Source: Eilatimonas milleporae
GTDB lineage: Bacteria; Pseudomonadota; Alphaproteobacteria; Sphingomonadales; Kordiimonadaceae
Direction of reading: 5' to 3'
Assembly (NCBI RefSeq): GCF_003688555.1
Contig: NZ_REFR01000011.1
Coordinates: forward strand, 434,001 to 498,000
DNA length: 64,000 nt
Position 1 is the first letter of the stretch. Each line of letters begins with the position of its first letter. The translations under genes and the position numbers were made by a program. The notes under the pieces were generated by a model. The model did no database searches. It was not told the DNA's origin and saw nothing but the letters and a program-made list of their open reading frames with translations. This document shows positions 52,020 through 60,209 of the stretch, piece by piece.

Positions 52020-54213
52020 GGGGGCGTTCCACCCCGACCGGCCCGCCCTGCCGCCCGAGTGCCGTCTGGACATGCCGCGTCAGGGCGTCCATGCCCCGCG
52101 CCGGCCCCTGCGCCTGAAGAACCGGTCCCGGACCGCGCGTATCGGCACCGCTGTCAGCCGGGCGGTGCTGGCTGTGGGCACCCTGCTGCTGGCGGCTTTC
52201 GGCGCACGGGAAATGCACGGTGTCATGGCGGCCGGCGGTCTGACGGCTCTGCAATGGGTGTTCCTGGTTTTCTTCACGCTGAATTTCGCCTGGGTCGCCT
52301 TTGCCGCCTGTCAGTGTCTTCTGGGGTTCCTGCGGCGGGCCGCGCGCGATCTTGCGCGTCTCCTGTCCCCTGCAACGCCGCCGCCCTCCGCAACACCGCC
52401 GTCCCTGTATACGGCGGTGTTGCTGCCCGTCTATAACGAGGACCCTCATATGGTCGCGGCGGCGGTCTCGGCCATGGCGGCGGCTCTGTCGGAAAAAGCC
52501 CCCGACCGGTTCTGCTTTTTTATTCTGAGCGATACCAACCGCGCTGCCGACTGGCTCAGGGAGGAAAGTGTTTTTTCAAGGCTGACGCGCCGCGTGCCGG
52601 CCGCCTGTCCCGTCTACTATCGTCACCGCCGCGCCAACACCGAACGCAAGGCCGGCAATGTCGCCGACTGGGTCATGCGCTGGGGCGGTGCCCATGACGC
52701 CATGCTGATCCTGGACGCCGATAGCCTGATGAGCGCGGAGACCATGATCGCGCTTGCCCGGCGGTTGGAGGAAGACCCCGGCCTCGGCCTGATCCAGACG
52801 GCCCCGGCGATCATCGGCGGGCACACCCTGTTCGCCCGCCTTCAGCAGTTCGCCAACCGCTGCTACGGCCCGATTTACGCCGACGGACTGGCGGCATGGC
52901 ATGGCCCCGGCAGCAATTTCTGGGGCCACAATGCCATCATCCGCACCCATGCCTTCGCATCCGCCGCCCGGTTGCCGCATCTGTCCGGCGCGCCGCCGTT
53001 TGGCGGCCATGTCATGAGCCATGATTTTATCGAGGCCGCGTTGCTGCGCCGCGCCGGCTGGGGCGTGCGGCTGGACACCGACCTTGACGGCAGTTACGAA
53101 CAGGCACCGCCGTCGCTCAGCGATGTGATGATCCGCGACCGGCGCTGGTGCCAGGGCAATCTGCAGCATGCGCGGTTTCTGGGCGCGCGCGGTCTGGCGC
53201 TGACGACGCGCCTGCACCTGCTGGGCGGCATCATGGCCTATATGAGCGCGCTGTTCTGGCTGATCCTGGTCGGGATCGGCCTGTTGCTGGCGGTTCAGGC
53301 GGCCTTTACCCGCCCCGAATATTTCGCCGTGCCGTCGTTGTTCCCCACATGGCCGGTTTTCGATGCCGAACGGGCCATCAGGCTGTTTATCCTGTCGCTG
53401 GCCGTCGTGTTGCTGCCCAAGGGGCTGGGGTGGCTGTCCGCCTGTCTCAACCCGCGCCGCTGCTGGGCGTTTGGCGGCCCCGTACTGTTGACGGCCGGCC
53501 TGCTGGCCGAGAGTGTGCTGTCCGCCCTCTACGCGCCGGTGATGATGCTGGCACAAAGCCAGATCGTCCGGGACGTCCTGTCGGGCGGGGACAGCGGCTG
53601 GGCGGTTCAGCGGCGCGGCGACGGGTCCATCGCCCTTGCCGATGCGTTTCGCGTGCATCGCTGGCATATGGCGACCGGCCTCGGTTTCGGGGGCCTGGCC
53701 TGGATGCTCAACCCCCACCTTTTCTGGTGGATGCTGCCGATCACCGGTGGTCTGATCCTGGCGGCGCCCCTGTCCTGGGCCAGCGGACGGAACCGCTTTG
53801 GCCGGGCGTTGCGCTGGTTCGGCCTGTTGCGCACGCCCGAGGAAAAGCGCCGGAAACCGGCCATCATCCGGGCGTATGAACGGGCGCTGCCCGCCGGCCT
53901 CGATCCCGTGGGCGGCGCGTTTGACCGGATTGTCGCTGATACGGATCTGCGCAACTGGCATCTGGGCCAGCTCGACGCCATGGACGAGGGCGTCTTTGAT
54001 GCCGACCGCATCCTTGCCGGCGAAAAGCTGAAACGCGCCCGCGGCCTGGCGCATCTGGAAAACTGGCTCACCCCGTCCGAGACCGTGGCCCTGCTGCATA
54101 CCCCGCGCCTGATCGCCGGGGTTCTGGGGCTGGCGGGCAATCCCAGGCAGCAGCCGCCGGAAGGTGATGGGGCCGGCGCCGGGACCGGCGACCGGGACCC
54201 CGTTATGTCCTGA
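52012..54213 (+). CDS. opgH: Glucans biosynthesis glucosyltransferase
   Basis: A 733-aa inner-membrane glycosyltransferase (GT2) that makes the beta-1,2 glucan backbone from UDP-glucose and moves it to the periplasm. The catalytic set is intact: LLPVYNEDP, LDADSLMS, NFWGHNAIIR and the QxxRW-type RDRRWCQGNLQHARF. Multiple transmembrane segments flank the domain (RAVLAVGTLLLAAFG, WVFLVFFTLNFAWVAF, then a C-terminal group from LHLLGGIMAYMSALFW). GTG at 52012 is favoured by coupling to opgD (8-base overlap) and AGGTGG upstream; ATG at 52072 is an alternative. The C-tail ends with a Gly/Asp/Thr-rich short repeat. Confidence 0.93.
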   Translation: MPEGAFHPDRPALPPECRLDMPRQGVHAPRRPLRLKNRSRTARIGTAVSRAVLAVGTLLLAAFGAREMHGVMAAGGLTALQWVFLVFFTLNFAWVAFAACQCLLGFLRRAARDLARLLSPATPPPSATPPSLYTAVLLPVYNEDPHMVAAAVSAMAAALSEKAPDRFCFFILSDTNRAADWLREESVFSRLTRRVPAACPVYYRHRRANTERKAGNVADWVMRWGGAHDAMLILDADSLMSAETMIALARRLEEDPGLGLIQTAPAIIGGHTLFARLQQFANRCYGPIYADGLAAWHGPGSNFWGHNAIIRTHAFASAARLPHLSGAPPFGGHVMSHDFIEAALLRRAGWGVRLDTDLDGSYEQAPPSLSDVMIRDRRWCQGNLQHARFLGARGLALTTRLHLLGGIMAYMSALFWLILVGIGLLLAVQAAFTRPEYFAVPSLFPTWPVFDAERAIRLFILSLAVVLLPKGLGWLSACLNPRRCWAFGGPVLLTAGLLAESVLSALYAPVMMLAQSQIVRDVLSGGDSGWAVQRRGDGSIALADAFRVHRWHMATGLGFGGLAWMLNPHLFWWMLPITGGLILAAPLSWASGRNRFGRALRWFGLLRTPEEKRRKPAIIRAYERALPAGLDPVGGAFDRIVADTDLRNWHLGQLDAMDEGVFDADRILAGEKLKRARGLAHLENWLTPSETVALLHTPRLIAGVLGLAGNPRQQPPEGDGAGAGTGDRDPVMS

Positions 54214-54266
54214 CAGGCCCGGATGTCCCGACGGCTGTCGGATACACCCCTCTGCCCTTTTTGCGC

Positions 54267-55868
54267 TCAGGCCGCCGTCTTTTCATACTCCAGAATCATG
54301 GCATAGGCATCCGTGGTCAGGAATTCGGCCAGGTCGTCCGCCATCACCAGCCGGTCGAACAGCGTGATGGCATCCTCCAGCCTGGGCAGGTGGCCGGCGC
54401 TGTTGCGCAGGGCGTCATATTCCTCATCCAGCATGCGGCGCATCAGCCCGTCGTCGATCACCCGCCCGTCGTCCAGCTGCGCCCGGTGCACCCGCCACTG
54501 CCACAACTGGGTGCGTGAAATCTCCGCCGTGGCCGCGTCCTCCATCAGATTGAAAATCGGCACGCAGCCGGTGCCGCCCAGCCATGCCCCCAGATACATC
54601 AGACCGATGGTGATGTTCCGGCGCAGGCCGGTCTCGGTGATGGTGCCGGTGGGCAGTTTCAGCAGATCGTCGGCGGTGACGCTGACATCCGCGCGTCGGG
54701 TGGCGATCTGATTGGCGTTCGGCATATGTTTGTCGAACTCGGCCAGGGCCACGGGGACCAGGCCCGGATGGGCGACCCAGGTGCCGTCATGGCCGTCGGA
54801 GGCTTCGCGCTCCTTGTCGGCCCGCACCTTGTCAAAGGCGGCCTTGTTGGCGGCCTCGTCCGTCTTGATGGGGATCTGCGCCGCCATGCCGCCCATGGCG
54901 TGCGCGCCCCGGCGGTGGCAGGTCTTGATCAGCAGCAGGCTGTAGGACCGCAGGAAATGCTGGGTCATGCCGACCGCGTCGCGGTCGGGCAGGACCATGT
55001 CGCCGCGCCGGGCGAACCGCTTGATGAAATTGAAGATGTAATCCCAGCGCCCGCAGTTCAGCCCGACGATGTGGTCCTTCAGCTCGTAAAGGATTTCATC
55101 CATCTGGAAGGCGGCGGTGATGGTTTCGATCAGCACGGTGACGCGCACGGTGCCGCGCGTGAGGCCCAGCGTGGTCTCGGCGAAGGTGATGACCTCTTCC
55201 CACAGTCTGGCTTCCAGATGGTGTTCCATCTTCGGCAGGTAGAAATAGGGGCCGCTGTCGCGCTTTTTCAGTTCCGCGTGATTGTGCACCAGATACAGGG
55301 CGAAATCGAGGAAACCGCCGGACACCGGCTGTCCGTCCAGCGTCACATGGGCCTCGTCCATATGCAGGCCGCGCGGCCGCACCAGCAGGACCGCCGGCGT
55401 CTCGCCGAGCCGGTAGTCCTTGCCCTTGGCCGCGTCGTGAAAGCTGATGGTGCGCGCCACGGCGTCGCGCAGATTGATCTGCCCCTCGATCTGGTTCGCC
55501 CATGTGGGGGTGCTGGAATCCTCGAAATCGGCCATGAAGCATTTGGTCCCGGCATTCAGGGCATTGATCACCATCTTGCGATCCACCGGGCCGGTGATTT
55601 CCACGCGGCGGTCGCGCAGGTCGTCTGGAGTGGGCGCCACGGTCCAGTCGCCGGCGCGGATGTCCGCCGTCTCGGGCAGGAAGTCCAGCGTACCGCCGGC
55701 GTCCAGCTTTGCCTGCACGGCGTCGCGGGCTTTCACCAGATCGCGGCGACGGGCGGCGAAACGCTGCTCGATCCCGGCGACGAGGGCCATCGCCTCGTCG
55801 GTCAGGATACTGTCCTGTCCCGCCACGTGCGGGGCGTCGATGCGAAGGCCTGCGATATTGTGCGTCAT
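54267..55868 (-). CDS. aceB: Malate synthase A
   Basis: A 533-aa enzyme condensing glyoxylate with acetyl-CoA to malate, a key step for growth on C2 compounds and fatty acids. Visible signatures: KCFMADFEDSSTPTWANQIEGQINLRDAV, LLVRPRGLHMDE, the malate synthase pattern KDHIVGLNCGRWDYIFNFIKRF, and GGMAAQIPIK. The catalytic Asp lies in the C-terminal region FNLMEDAATAEISRTQLWQW. Length is that of the A isoform, not the 720-aa G form. The ATG at 55868 has GGAG nine bases upstream; the frame to 56318 is non-conserved. Isocitrate lyase is not in the window. Fits the alkB and acyl-CoA dehydrogenase genes metabolically. Confidence 0.95.
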   Translation of the reverse strand: MTHNIAGLRIDAPHVAGQDSILTDEAMALVAGIEQRFAARRRDLVKARDAVQAKLDAGGTLDFLPETADIRAGDWTVAPTPDDLRDRRVEITGPVDRKMVINALNAGTKCFMADFEDSSTPTWANQIEGQINLRDAVARTISFHDAAKGKDYRLGETPAVLLVRPRGLHMDEAHVTLDGQPVSGGFLDFALYLVHNHAELKKRDSGPYFYLPKMEHHLEARLWEEVITFAETTLGLTRGTVRVTVLIETITAAFQMDEILYELKDHIVGLNCGRWDYIFNFIKRFARRGDMVLPDRDAVGMTQHFLRSYSLLLIKTCHRRGAHAMGGMAAQIPIKTDEAANKAAFDKVRADKEREASDGHDGTWVAHPGLVPVALAEFDKHMPNANQIATRRADVSVTADDLLKLPTGTITETGLRRNITIGLMYLGAWLGGTGCVPIFNLMEDAATAEISRTQLWQWRVHRAQLDDGRVIDDGLMRRMLDEEYDALRNSAGHLPRLEDAITLFDRLVMADDLAEFLTTDAYAMILEYEKTAA

Positions 55869-56119
55869 TGATGAAGTCTCCGTGGGTCTGGTGTTGGCCG
55901 TCTGGGTGGTGTGTGTCCGGTGTGAACCGATGTGGTCCGCAGCCCGGACTGAATTGTGCGGTGCGGCAAAACAACGCCACTGTAGCCACCGGAAGGCGGT
56001 GAGGCAAATGCTGGATTGCCACGCCCGCGCGAATTGATGCAGCCCTGATCTTTCGGCATGGCCTTTCAGCATGCCCCCTCGGCATGGCCCCTTGGCTCGG
56101 CCTCCTCGGGCCGGATCCT

Positions 56120-57580
56120 TCAGACCTGATCCCCGTCGGTTAGCCGCAGCAGTTCGGCCGCCACCGCCACGGCGATGTGGGCCGGGGCCTTGCCAGGGAT
56201 ACCGGCGATGCCGATGGGGCAGGTCAGGCGGGCGATGTCCGACGGGCTCAGCCCTTCTTCCCGTTCGAAGCGCCGGACGAAGCGCGTGCGTTTGGTCCGC
56301 GATCCGATCAGCCCGCAATAGCGCGCGTCGCCGCGCGCCAGCACCGCCGCTGTCACCGCGAAGTCGAGATCGTGGCTGTGGGTGAACACCAGATAGAAGG
56401 CCCCGGCGGGGGCGACCGCCACTTCCGCCGCCATGTCGCCGGTGACGGGGTCGAGCAGGCGCTTGCGGGTGTTGGCCGGAATATGGTCGGGAAATTCCTC
56501 GGCGCGGGAATCGATCCAGGTGATGCGGAACGGCAGATCGGCCAGCGCCCGCACCACCGCCCGGCCCACATGCCCCGCCCCGAAGATGAACAGCGGCCGC
56601 CGCGCCGCGCCCGCGGGCTCCAGCAGATAGGCCGCCTGCCGTGGCTGTCCGCCAAGCCCGATGGGCTGTCCGTCCGCCATCAGCAGCAGCGGCCCGCTTT
56701 CCGCCAGGGCCAAAGTGCTCTCAGCCAAAGTGCCTTCGCCCAGAATGTTTTCGCCCAGAACGTTTTCGCCCAGACCGCTTTCAGTCAAAGTCAGAACGTT
56801 TTCGCCCAAAGCCACAGCGCTTTCCGGCACATCACCGTCCCTCGGCGCCGCCGCGTCGCTGATCCCCGCCTCTGTCCCCGCCTCTGTTCCCGCTGCCGTG
56901 ACCGGTCGTTTTTCCGGATCCGTCCCGCTCAGCCGCGAGAGGATGAAGGCCGGCGTCGCGACGAGACGGGCAATGTGCCCGGCATCGTCCGGGGTGAAGC
57001 GCTCGTAAAGCAGGCTGGCATTGCCGCCGCAGCACTGGTTGAGCAGGGGCCCGAGGGGATAGTCCTGATAGTGCAGGGCCCGTCCCTGCACCCGGCGATC
57101 ACCGCCATCTTTGTCCTGATTGCCAGCCTGATTGCCGTCCTCATCGCCGCCCGGTATCCCCGGCCCGCCCAGCATTCTGTTCGCCTGCGCGATCGCCTGC
57201 AGTTCCAGATTGCCGCCGCCGATGGTGCCGCTGACCCGGTCGCGTGTGACGATCATGCGGGTGCCGGCGTCGCGCGGCACCGACCCGCGCGCCAGCGCGA
57301 TGGTGACAAGGACGGCCGGCGTCCCGGCGGCAAGGAGGGCATGCAGATGCGGCCAGTCGCCGTCGTCCGGGGCGTTCGCGCCCGCATCATACCCCGTCTG
57401 TGCGACGGACGACTCCCCAGGCGATTCCTCCCGTGCCGCGACGGGCGAGCCCCCAAGCAACGCCCCAGGCGGCTGTTCCGGTGTCGTACCGGGTGGCATG
57501 CCGGCCAAGGACATAGGCCGGGACGCAGTCAGAGACGCGGGCCGGGCCGGTGCGGTGGAAACGGGCGGATCATCGGACAT
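56120..57580 (-). CDS. xdhC: XdhC-family molybdoenzyme maturation factor
   Basis: A 486-aa XdhC/CoxI protein, which handles sulfuration and insertion of the molybdenum cofactor into xanthine dehydrogenase. The N-terminal domain is VLVTIALARGSVPRDAGTRMIVT, RVSGTIGGGNLELQAI and LNQCCGGN with the Cys pair. The C-terminal Rossmann domain is FIFGAGHVGRAVVRALADLPFRITWIDSR and ends with GIGIAGIPGKAPAHIAVAVAAELL. Usual length is 270-330 aa. The excess comes from a Pro/Ser-rich N-tail (about 75 aa) and repeat-built inserts (GNQAGNQ, GTEAGTEAG, and GENVLGENILGEG encoded by 15-bp DNA repeats, 56715-56800). Confidence 0.87.
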   Translation of the reverse strand: MSDDPPVSTAPARPASLTASRPMSLAGMPPGTTPEQPPGALLGGSPVAAREESPGESSVAQTGYDAGANAPDDGDWPHLHALLAAGTPAVLVTIALARGSVPRDAGTRMIVTRDRVSGTIGGGNLELQAIAQANRMLGGPGIPGGDEDGNQAGNQDKDGGDRRVQGRALHYQDYPLGPLLNQCCGGNASLLYERFTPDDAGHIARLVATPAFILSRLSGTDPEKRPVTAAGTEAGTEAGISDAAAPRDGDVPESAVALGENVLTLTESGLGENVLGENILGEGTLAESTLALAESGPLLLMADGQPIGLGGQPRQAAYLLEPAGAARRPLFIFGAGHVGRAVVRALADLPFRITWIDSRAEEFPDHIPANTRKRLLDPVTGDMAAEVAVAPAGAFYLVFTHSHDLDFAVTAAVLARGDARYCGLIGSRTKRTRFVRRFEREEGLSPSDIARLTCPIGIAGIPGKAPAHIAVAVAAELLRLTDGDQV

Positions 57581-57654
57581 GGCGTCTTTCTAGCCCGGTT
57601 TGTCCGGTTCCGCCAGCGCCCCGTGGTCCGCCCGGTCCGCGCCCCGGCCGCGTC

Positions 57655-57730
57655 ATGATCCGGTTCCGGTCCTGACTCCGTCCCCGCTTTCGGTCCCGGT
57701 CCCGTCCCCGCTTCCGGCCCCGGTTCCGTT
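57655..57730. repeat. Degenerate GGTTCCGGTCC-type repeats
   Basis: A run of 12-18 bp near-copies of CGGTTCCGGTCCTGACTCCG and CGGTCCCGGTCCCGTCCCCG, intergenic between xdhC and phaB. Confidence 0.5.
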
Positions 57731-57774
57731 TCTGACCTAATCGCTCCCGTTAGAATTGTTACTGAAATAAGACG

Positions 57775-57785
57775 CTGCGATGCAG
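57775..57785. promoter_or_regulatory. Candidate PhaR-type operator upstream of phaB
   Basis: CTGCGATGCAG fits CTGC-N3-GCAG, the TGC-rich palindrome known for the polyhydroxyalkanoate repressor PhaR in alphaproteobacteria. It lies about 160 bases upstream of the phaB start in an AT-richer stretch likely to hold its promoter. Confidence 0.5.
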
Positions 57786-57941
57786 CAAAAACCTTTGTAT
57801 TTACTGGTGTTTCAGGGGTTGACGTCCCCCCCATGCCTTGGGGCATGATGGCATCCGCATCAGGGGAGGGGTCGTGTTGCCCGCATTGCGGGAAAGTCTT
57901 CCTTGAATGTCTTTTTTTGCCCATCAATTCGGAGACAGACA

Positions 57942-58664
57942 ATGGCACGCGTAGCACTGGTAACCGGTGGCACCCGCGGCATCGGCGCCGCTATCTGCAA
58001 GCATTTGAAGGATGACGGCTACAGCGTCGTGGCGAATTACGCCGGCAATGTGGAAAAGGCCGAAGCCTTTTCCCAGGAGACGGGGATTCCCGCCTATCGG
58101 TTCGACGTGTCCGACTATGACGCCTGTCAGGAACAGGTGGCCGCGATCGAAGAGGCGGTCGGCCCGGTTGACGTTCTGGTCAACAATGCCGGCATCACCC
58201 GCGACGGCACGCTGATGAAAATGTCGCACGAGCGCTGGCAGGACGTGCTGGACACCAATCTGGGGTCCTGCTTCAACATGGCGCATGCGGTCTTTCCCGG
58301 CATGAAGGACCGCAAGTTCGGCCGCATCATCAATATCGGCTCCATCAACGGTCAGGCCGGCCAGTACGGTCAGGCCAACTATGCCGCCGCCAAGTCGGGC
58401 ATTCACGGCTTCACCAAGGCGCTGGCCCAGGAGGGCGCGCGTTACGGCATCACGGTGAACGCGGTCGCCCCCGGCTATGTCGACACCGACATGGTCGCCG
58501 CCGTGCCCGAGGACGTTCTGGCCAAGATCGTCGCCCGCATCCCGGTCGGTCGTCTCGGCAAGGCCGGGGATATCGCGCGCGGCGTCGCGTTCCTGGCGGC
58601 GGACACGGCCGACTTCATCACCGGGTCGACCATGTCGATCAATGGCGGCCAGCACATGTACTGA
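57942..58664 (+). CDS. phaB: Acetoacetyl-CoA reductase
   Basis: A 240-aa short-chain dehydrogenase reducing acetoacetyl-CoA to (R)-3-hydroxybutyryl-CoA with NADPH, the monomer-supplying step of polyhydroxybutyrate synthesis. The cofactor motif is VTGGTRGIGAAIC (residues 7-19), then NNAGITRDGTLMKM. The catalytic Ser-Tyr-Lys is in INIGSINGQ and NYAAAKSGIHGFTKALAQEG. The C-terminal ITGSTMSINGGQHMY is characteristic of PhaB. The ATG at 57942 follows CGGAG. No phaA or phaC in the window. Possibly repressed through the PhaR-like palindrome upstream. Confidence 0.94.
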   Translation: MARVALVTGGTRGIGAAICKHLKDDGYSVVANYAGNVEKAEAFSQETGIPAYRFDVSDYDACQEQVAAIEEAVGPVDVLVNNAGITRDGTLMKMSHERWQDVLDTNLGSCFNMAHAVFPGMKDRKFGRIINIGSINGQAGQYGQANYAAAKSGIHGFTKALAQEGARYGITVNAVAPGYVDTDMVAAVPEDVLAKIVARIPVGRLGKAGDIARGVAFLAADTADFITGSTMSINGGQHMY

Positions 58665-58666
58665 CC

Positions 58667-58712
58667 CGGACAGGCCAGTATTCGGACAGGCCAGTATCGG
58701 ACAGGCCTGTAC
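58667..58712. repeat. Tandem array, three 15-16 bp units
   Basis: CGGACAGGCCAGTAT in two near-exact copies and one variant (CGGACAGGCCTGTAC), starting at the phaB stop codon. Confidence 0.75.
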
Positions 58713-58726
58713 CGGATGGAAACGAA

Positions 58727-58755
58727 AAGGGGCCCGGTGTTTTGCCGGGCCCCTT
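58727..58755. terminator. Bidirectional terminator
   Basis: AAGGGGCCCGG / CCGGGCCCCTT, 11-bp perfect stem, 7-nt loop, between convergent phaB and the flavoprotein gene. A T-run follows on the minus strand. Confidence 0.85.
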
Positions 58756-58802
58756 CCTTGTGTGCGGGTCTTGTCTTTGGGCCGTCTGTTCAGGCTCTGT
58801 CT

Positions 58803-59768
58803 TTAGGCCGCCATCACGCGGTTGCGGGCCGCCTGGTATTCCGCCTCCAGCCGGGCGACGAAGTCGGCGGTGGTCTTGACGTCCTTGACCGCGCCGATGC
58901 CCTGTCCGCAGCCCCAGATATCCTTCCACGCCTTGGCTTCCGTATTGCCGCCGGAGCCGAAATTCATCTTCGACGGATCGCTTTCGGGCAGATTGTCGGG
59001 GTCCAGTCCGGCGGCGATGATGCTGGGTTTCAGATAGTTGCCGTGCACGCCGGTGAACAGGTTGGTGTAGACGATATCGTCGGCCACACCGTCGACGATG
59101 CCCTGCTTGTAGCGTTCATCCGCGTTGGCTTCCCGTGTCGCGATGAAGGCGGACCCGATATAGCCCAGGTCCGCGCCCATGGCCTCGGCCGCCAGTACCG
59201 CATCGCCCGAGGCGATCGCCCCCGACAGGCACAGCGGCCCGTCGAACCATTCGCGGATTTCCTGGATCAGCGCGAAGGGCGACAGCGTGCCGGCATGGCC
59301 GCCGGCGCCGGCCGCCACCGCGATCAGGCCGTCGGCGCCCTTGGACACCGCCTTTTTTGCAAACGTGTTGTTGATGATGTCATGCAGCACGATGCCGCCG
59401 TAGGAATGGGCGGCCTCGTAAATCTCCTCCCGCGCGCCGAGCGAGGTGATGATGATCGGCACCTTGTATTTCACGCACAGTTCCATGTCGTGTTGCAGCC
59501 GGTCGTTCGAGCGGTGGACGATCTGGTTCACGGCGTAAGGGGCCGCCGGGTTGTCCGGATTGGCCTGATTGTAGGCGTCCAGCTCTTCCGTGATCTTTTG
59601 CAGCCACACCTCAAGCTGTTCCGCCGGCCGGGCGTTCAGCGACGGAAAGGACCCGACGACGCCGGCCTTGCACTGCGCGATCACCAGGTCGGGGTTGGAA
59701 ATAATAAAAAGCGGCGCGCCGATCACGGGCAGGCGCAGGCGCTGTGTCAGCCAGTCGGGCAGGGCCAT
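58803..59768 (-). CDS. Nitronate-monooxygenase-like flavin oxidoreductase
   Basis: A 321-aa FMN-binding TIM-barrel protein of the nitronate monooxygenase / 2-nitropropane dioxygenase family. It begins RLRLPVIGAPLFIISNPDLVIAQCKAGVVGSFPSLNARP, the family opening. It contains IAVAAGAGGHAGTLSPFALIQEI (phosphate-binding Gly-rich loop) and SGAIASGDAVLAAEAMGADLGYIGSAFIATREA. Many relatives are NAD(P)H-dependent quinone or enoyl reductases, so nitronate as substrate is not assured. AGATAGG lies upstream of the ATG. Stands alone. Confidence 0.88.
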   Translation of the reverse strand: MALPDWLTQRLRLPVIGAPLFIISNPDLVIAQCKAGVVGSFPSLNARPAEQLEVWLQKITEELDAYNQANPDNPAAPYAVNQIVHRSNDRLQHDMELCVKYKVPIIITSLGAREEIYEAAHSYGGIVLHDIINNTFAKKAVSKGADGLIAVAAGAGGHAGTLSPFALIQEIREWFDGPLCLSGAIASGDAVLAAEAMGADLGYIGSAFIATREANADERYKQGIVDGVADDIVYTNLFTGVHGNYLKPSIIAAGLDPDNLPESDPSKMNFGSGGNTEAKAWKDIWGCGQGIGAVKDVKTTADFVARLEAEYQAARNRVMAA

Positions 59769-60209
59769 ATGTCACCTATCTCTTTCAACAAGGGGCGGCG
59801 GATAATAATCACACCGGTCAGTTCCATTATTCGCGACGCTAAGGCGTGCGGATGTGCAACTCAACAAAAAAGCCTGAATATTGAACAAGACATCGGCTCA
59901 CGCCAGGACGGATTGGCCGCGACGATAGAAAAGGGCGCCTCCCGCTTACCCCGCCCCCAGCTCACACTCGGGCCTGCCCCCTTGACCTGCGTGCCGGGGC
60001 CGCCGACACTGTGGCCGGGTAAAAGACGGTAGGGCCCGGCTATAAAGACGACAGGGCAGGGCACGGTCCGGCGCTTGCCGTGTTGCCGGGCTGTTTCCGG
60101 GCGCGGTCTTCGGCGCGCGGCTTTCGGCTCTTAAGGGGCGGCGACAGTCACCGGGCCGTCACAGGATCGCCGCAGGGCCGTTACAGGGCGGATAGAAGGG
60201 GGAACGCAC
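59769..60209. other. Divergent intergenic region
   Basis: About 440 bases between divergent genes. AT-richer at 59790-59890; the rest is GC-rich. GGGGGAAC before 60210 is a ribosome site. No gene or palindrome supported. Confidence 0.5.
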
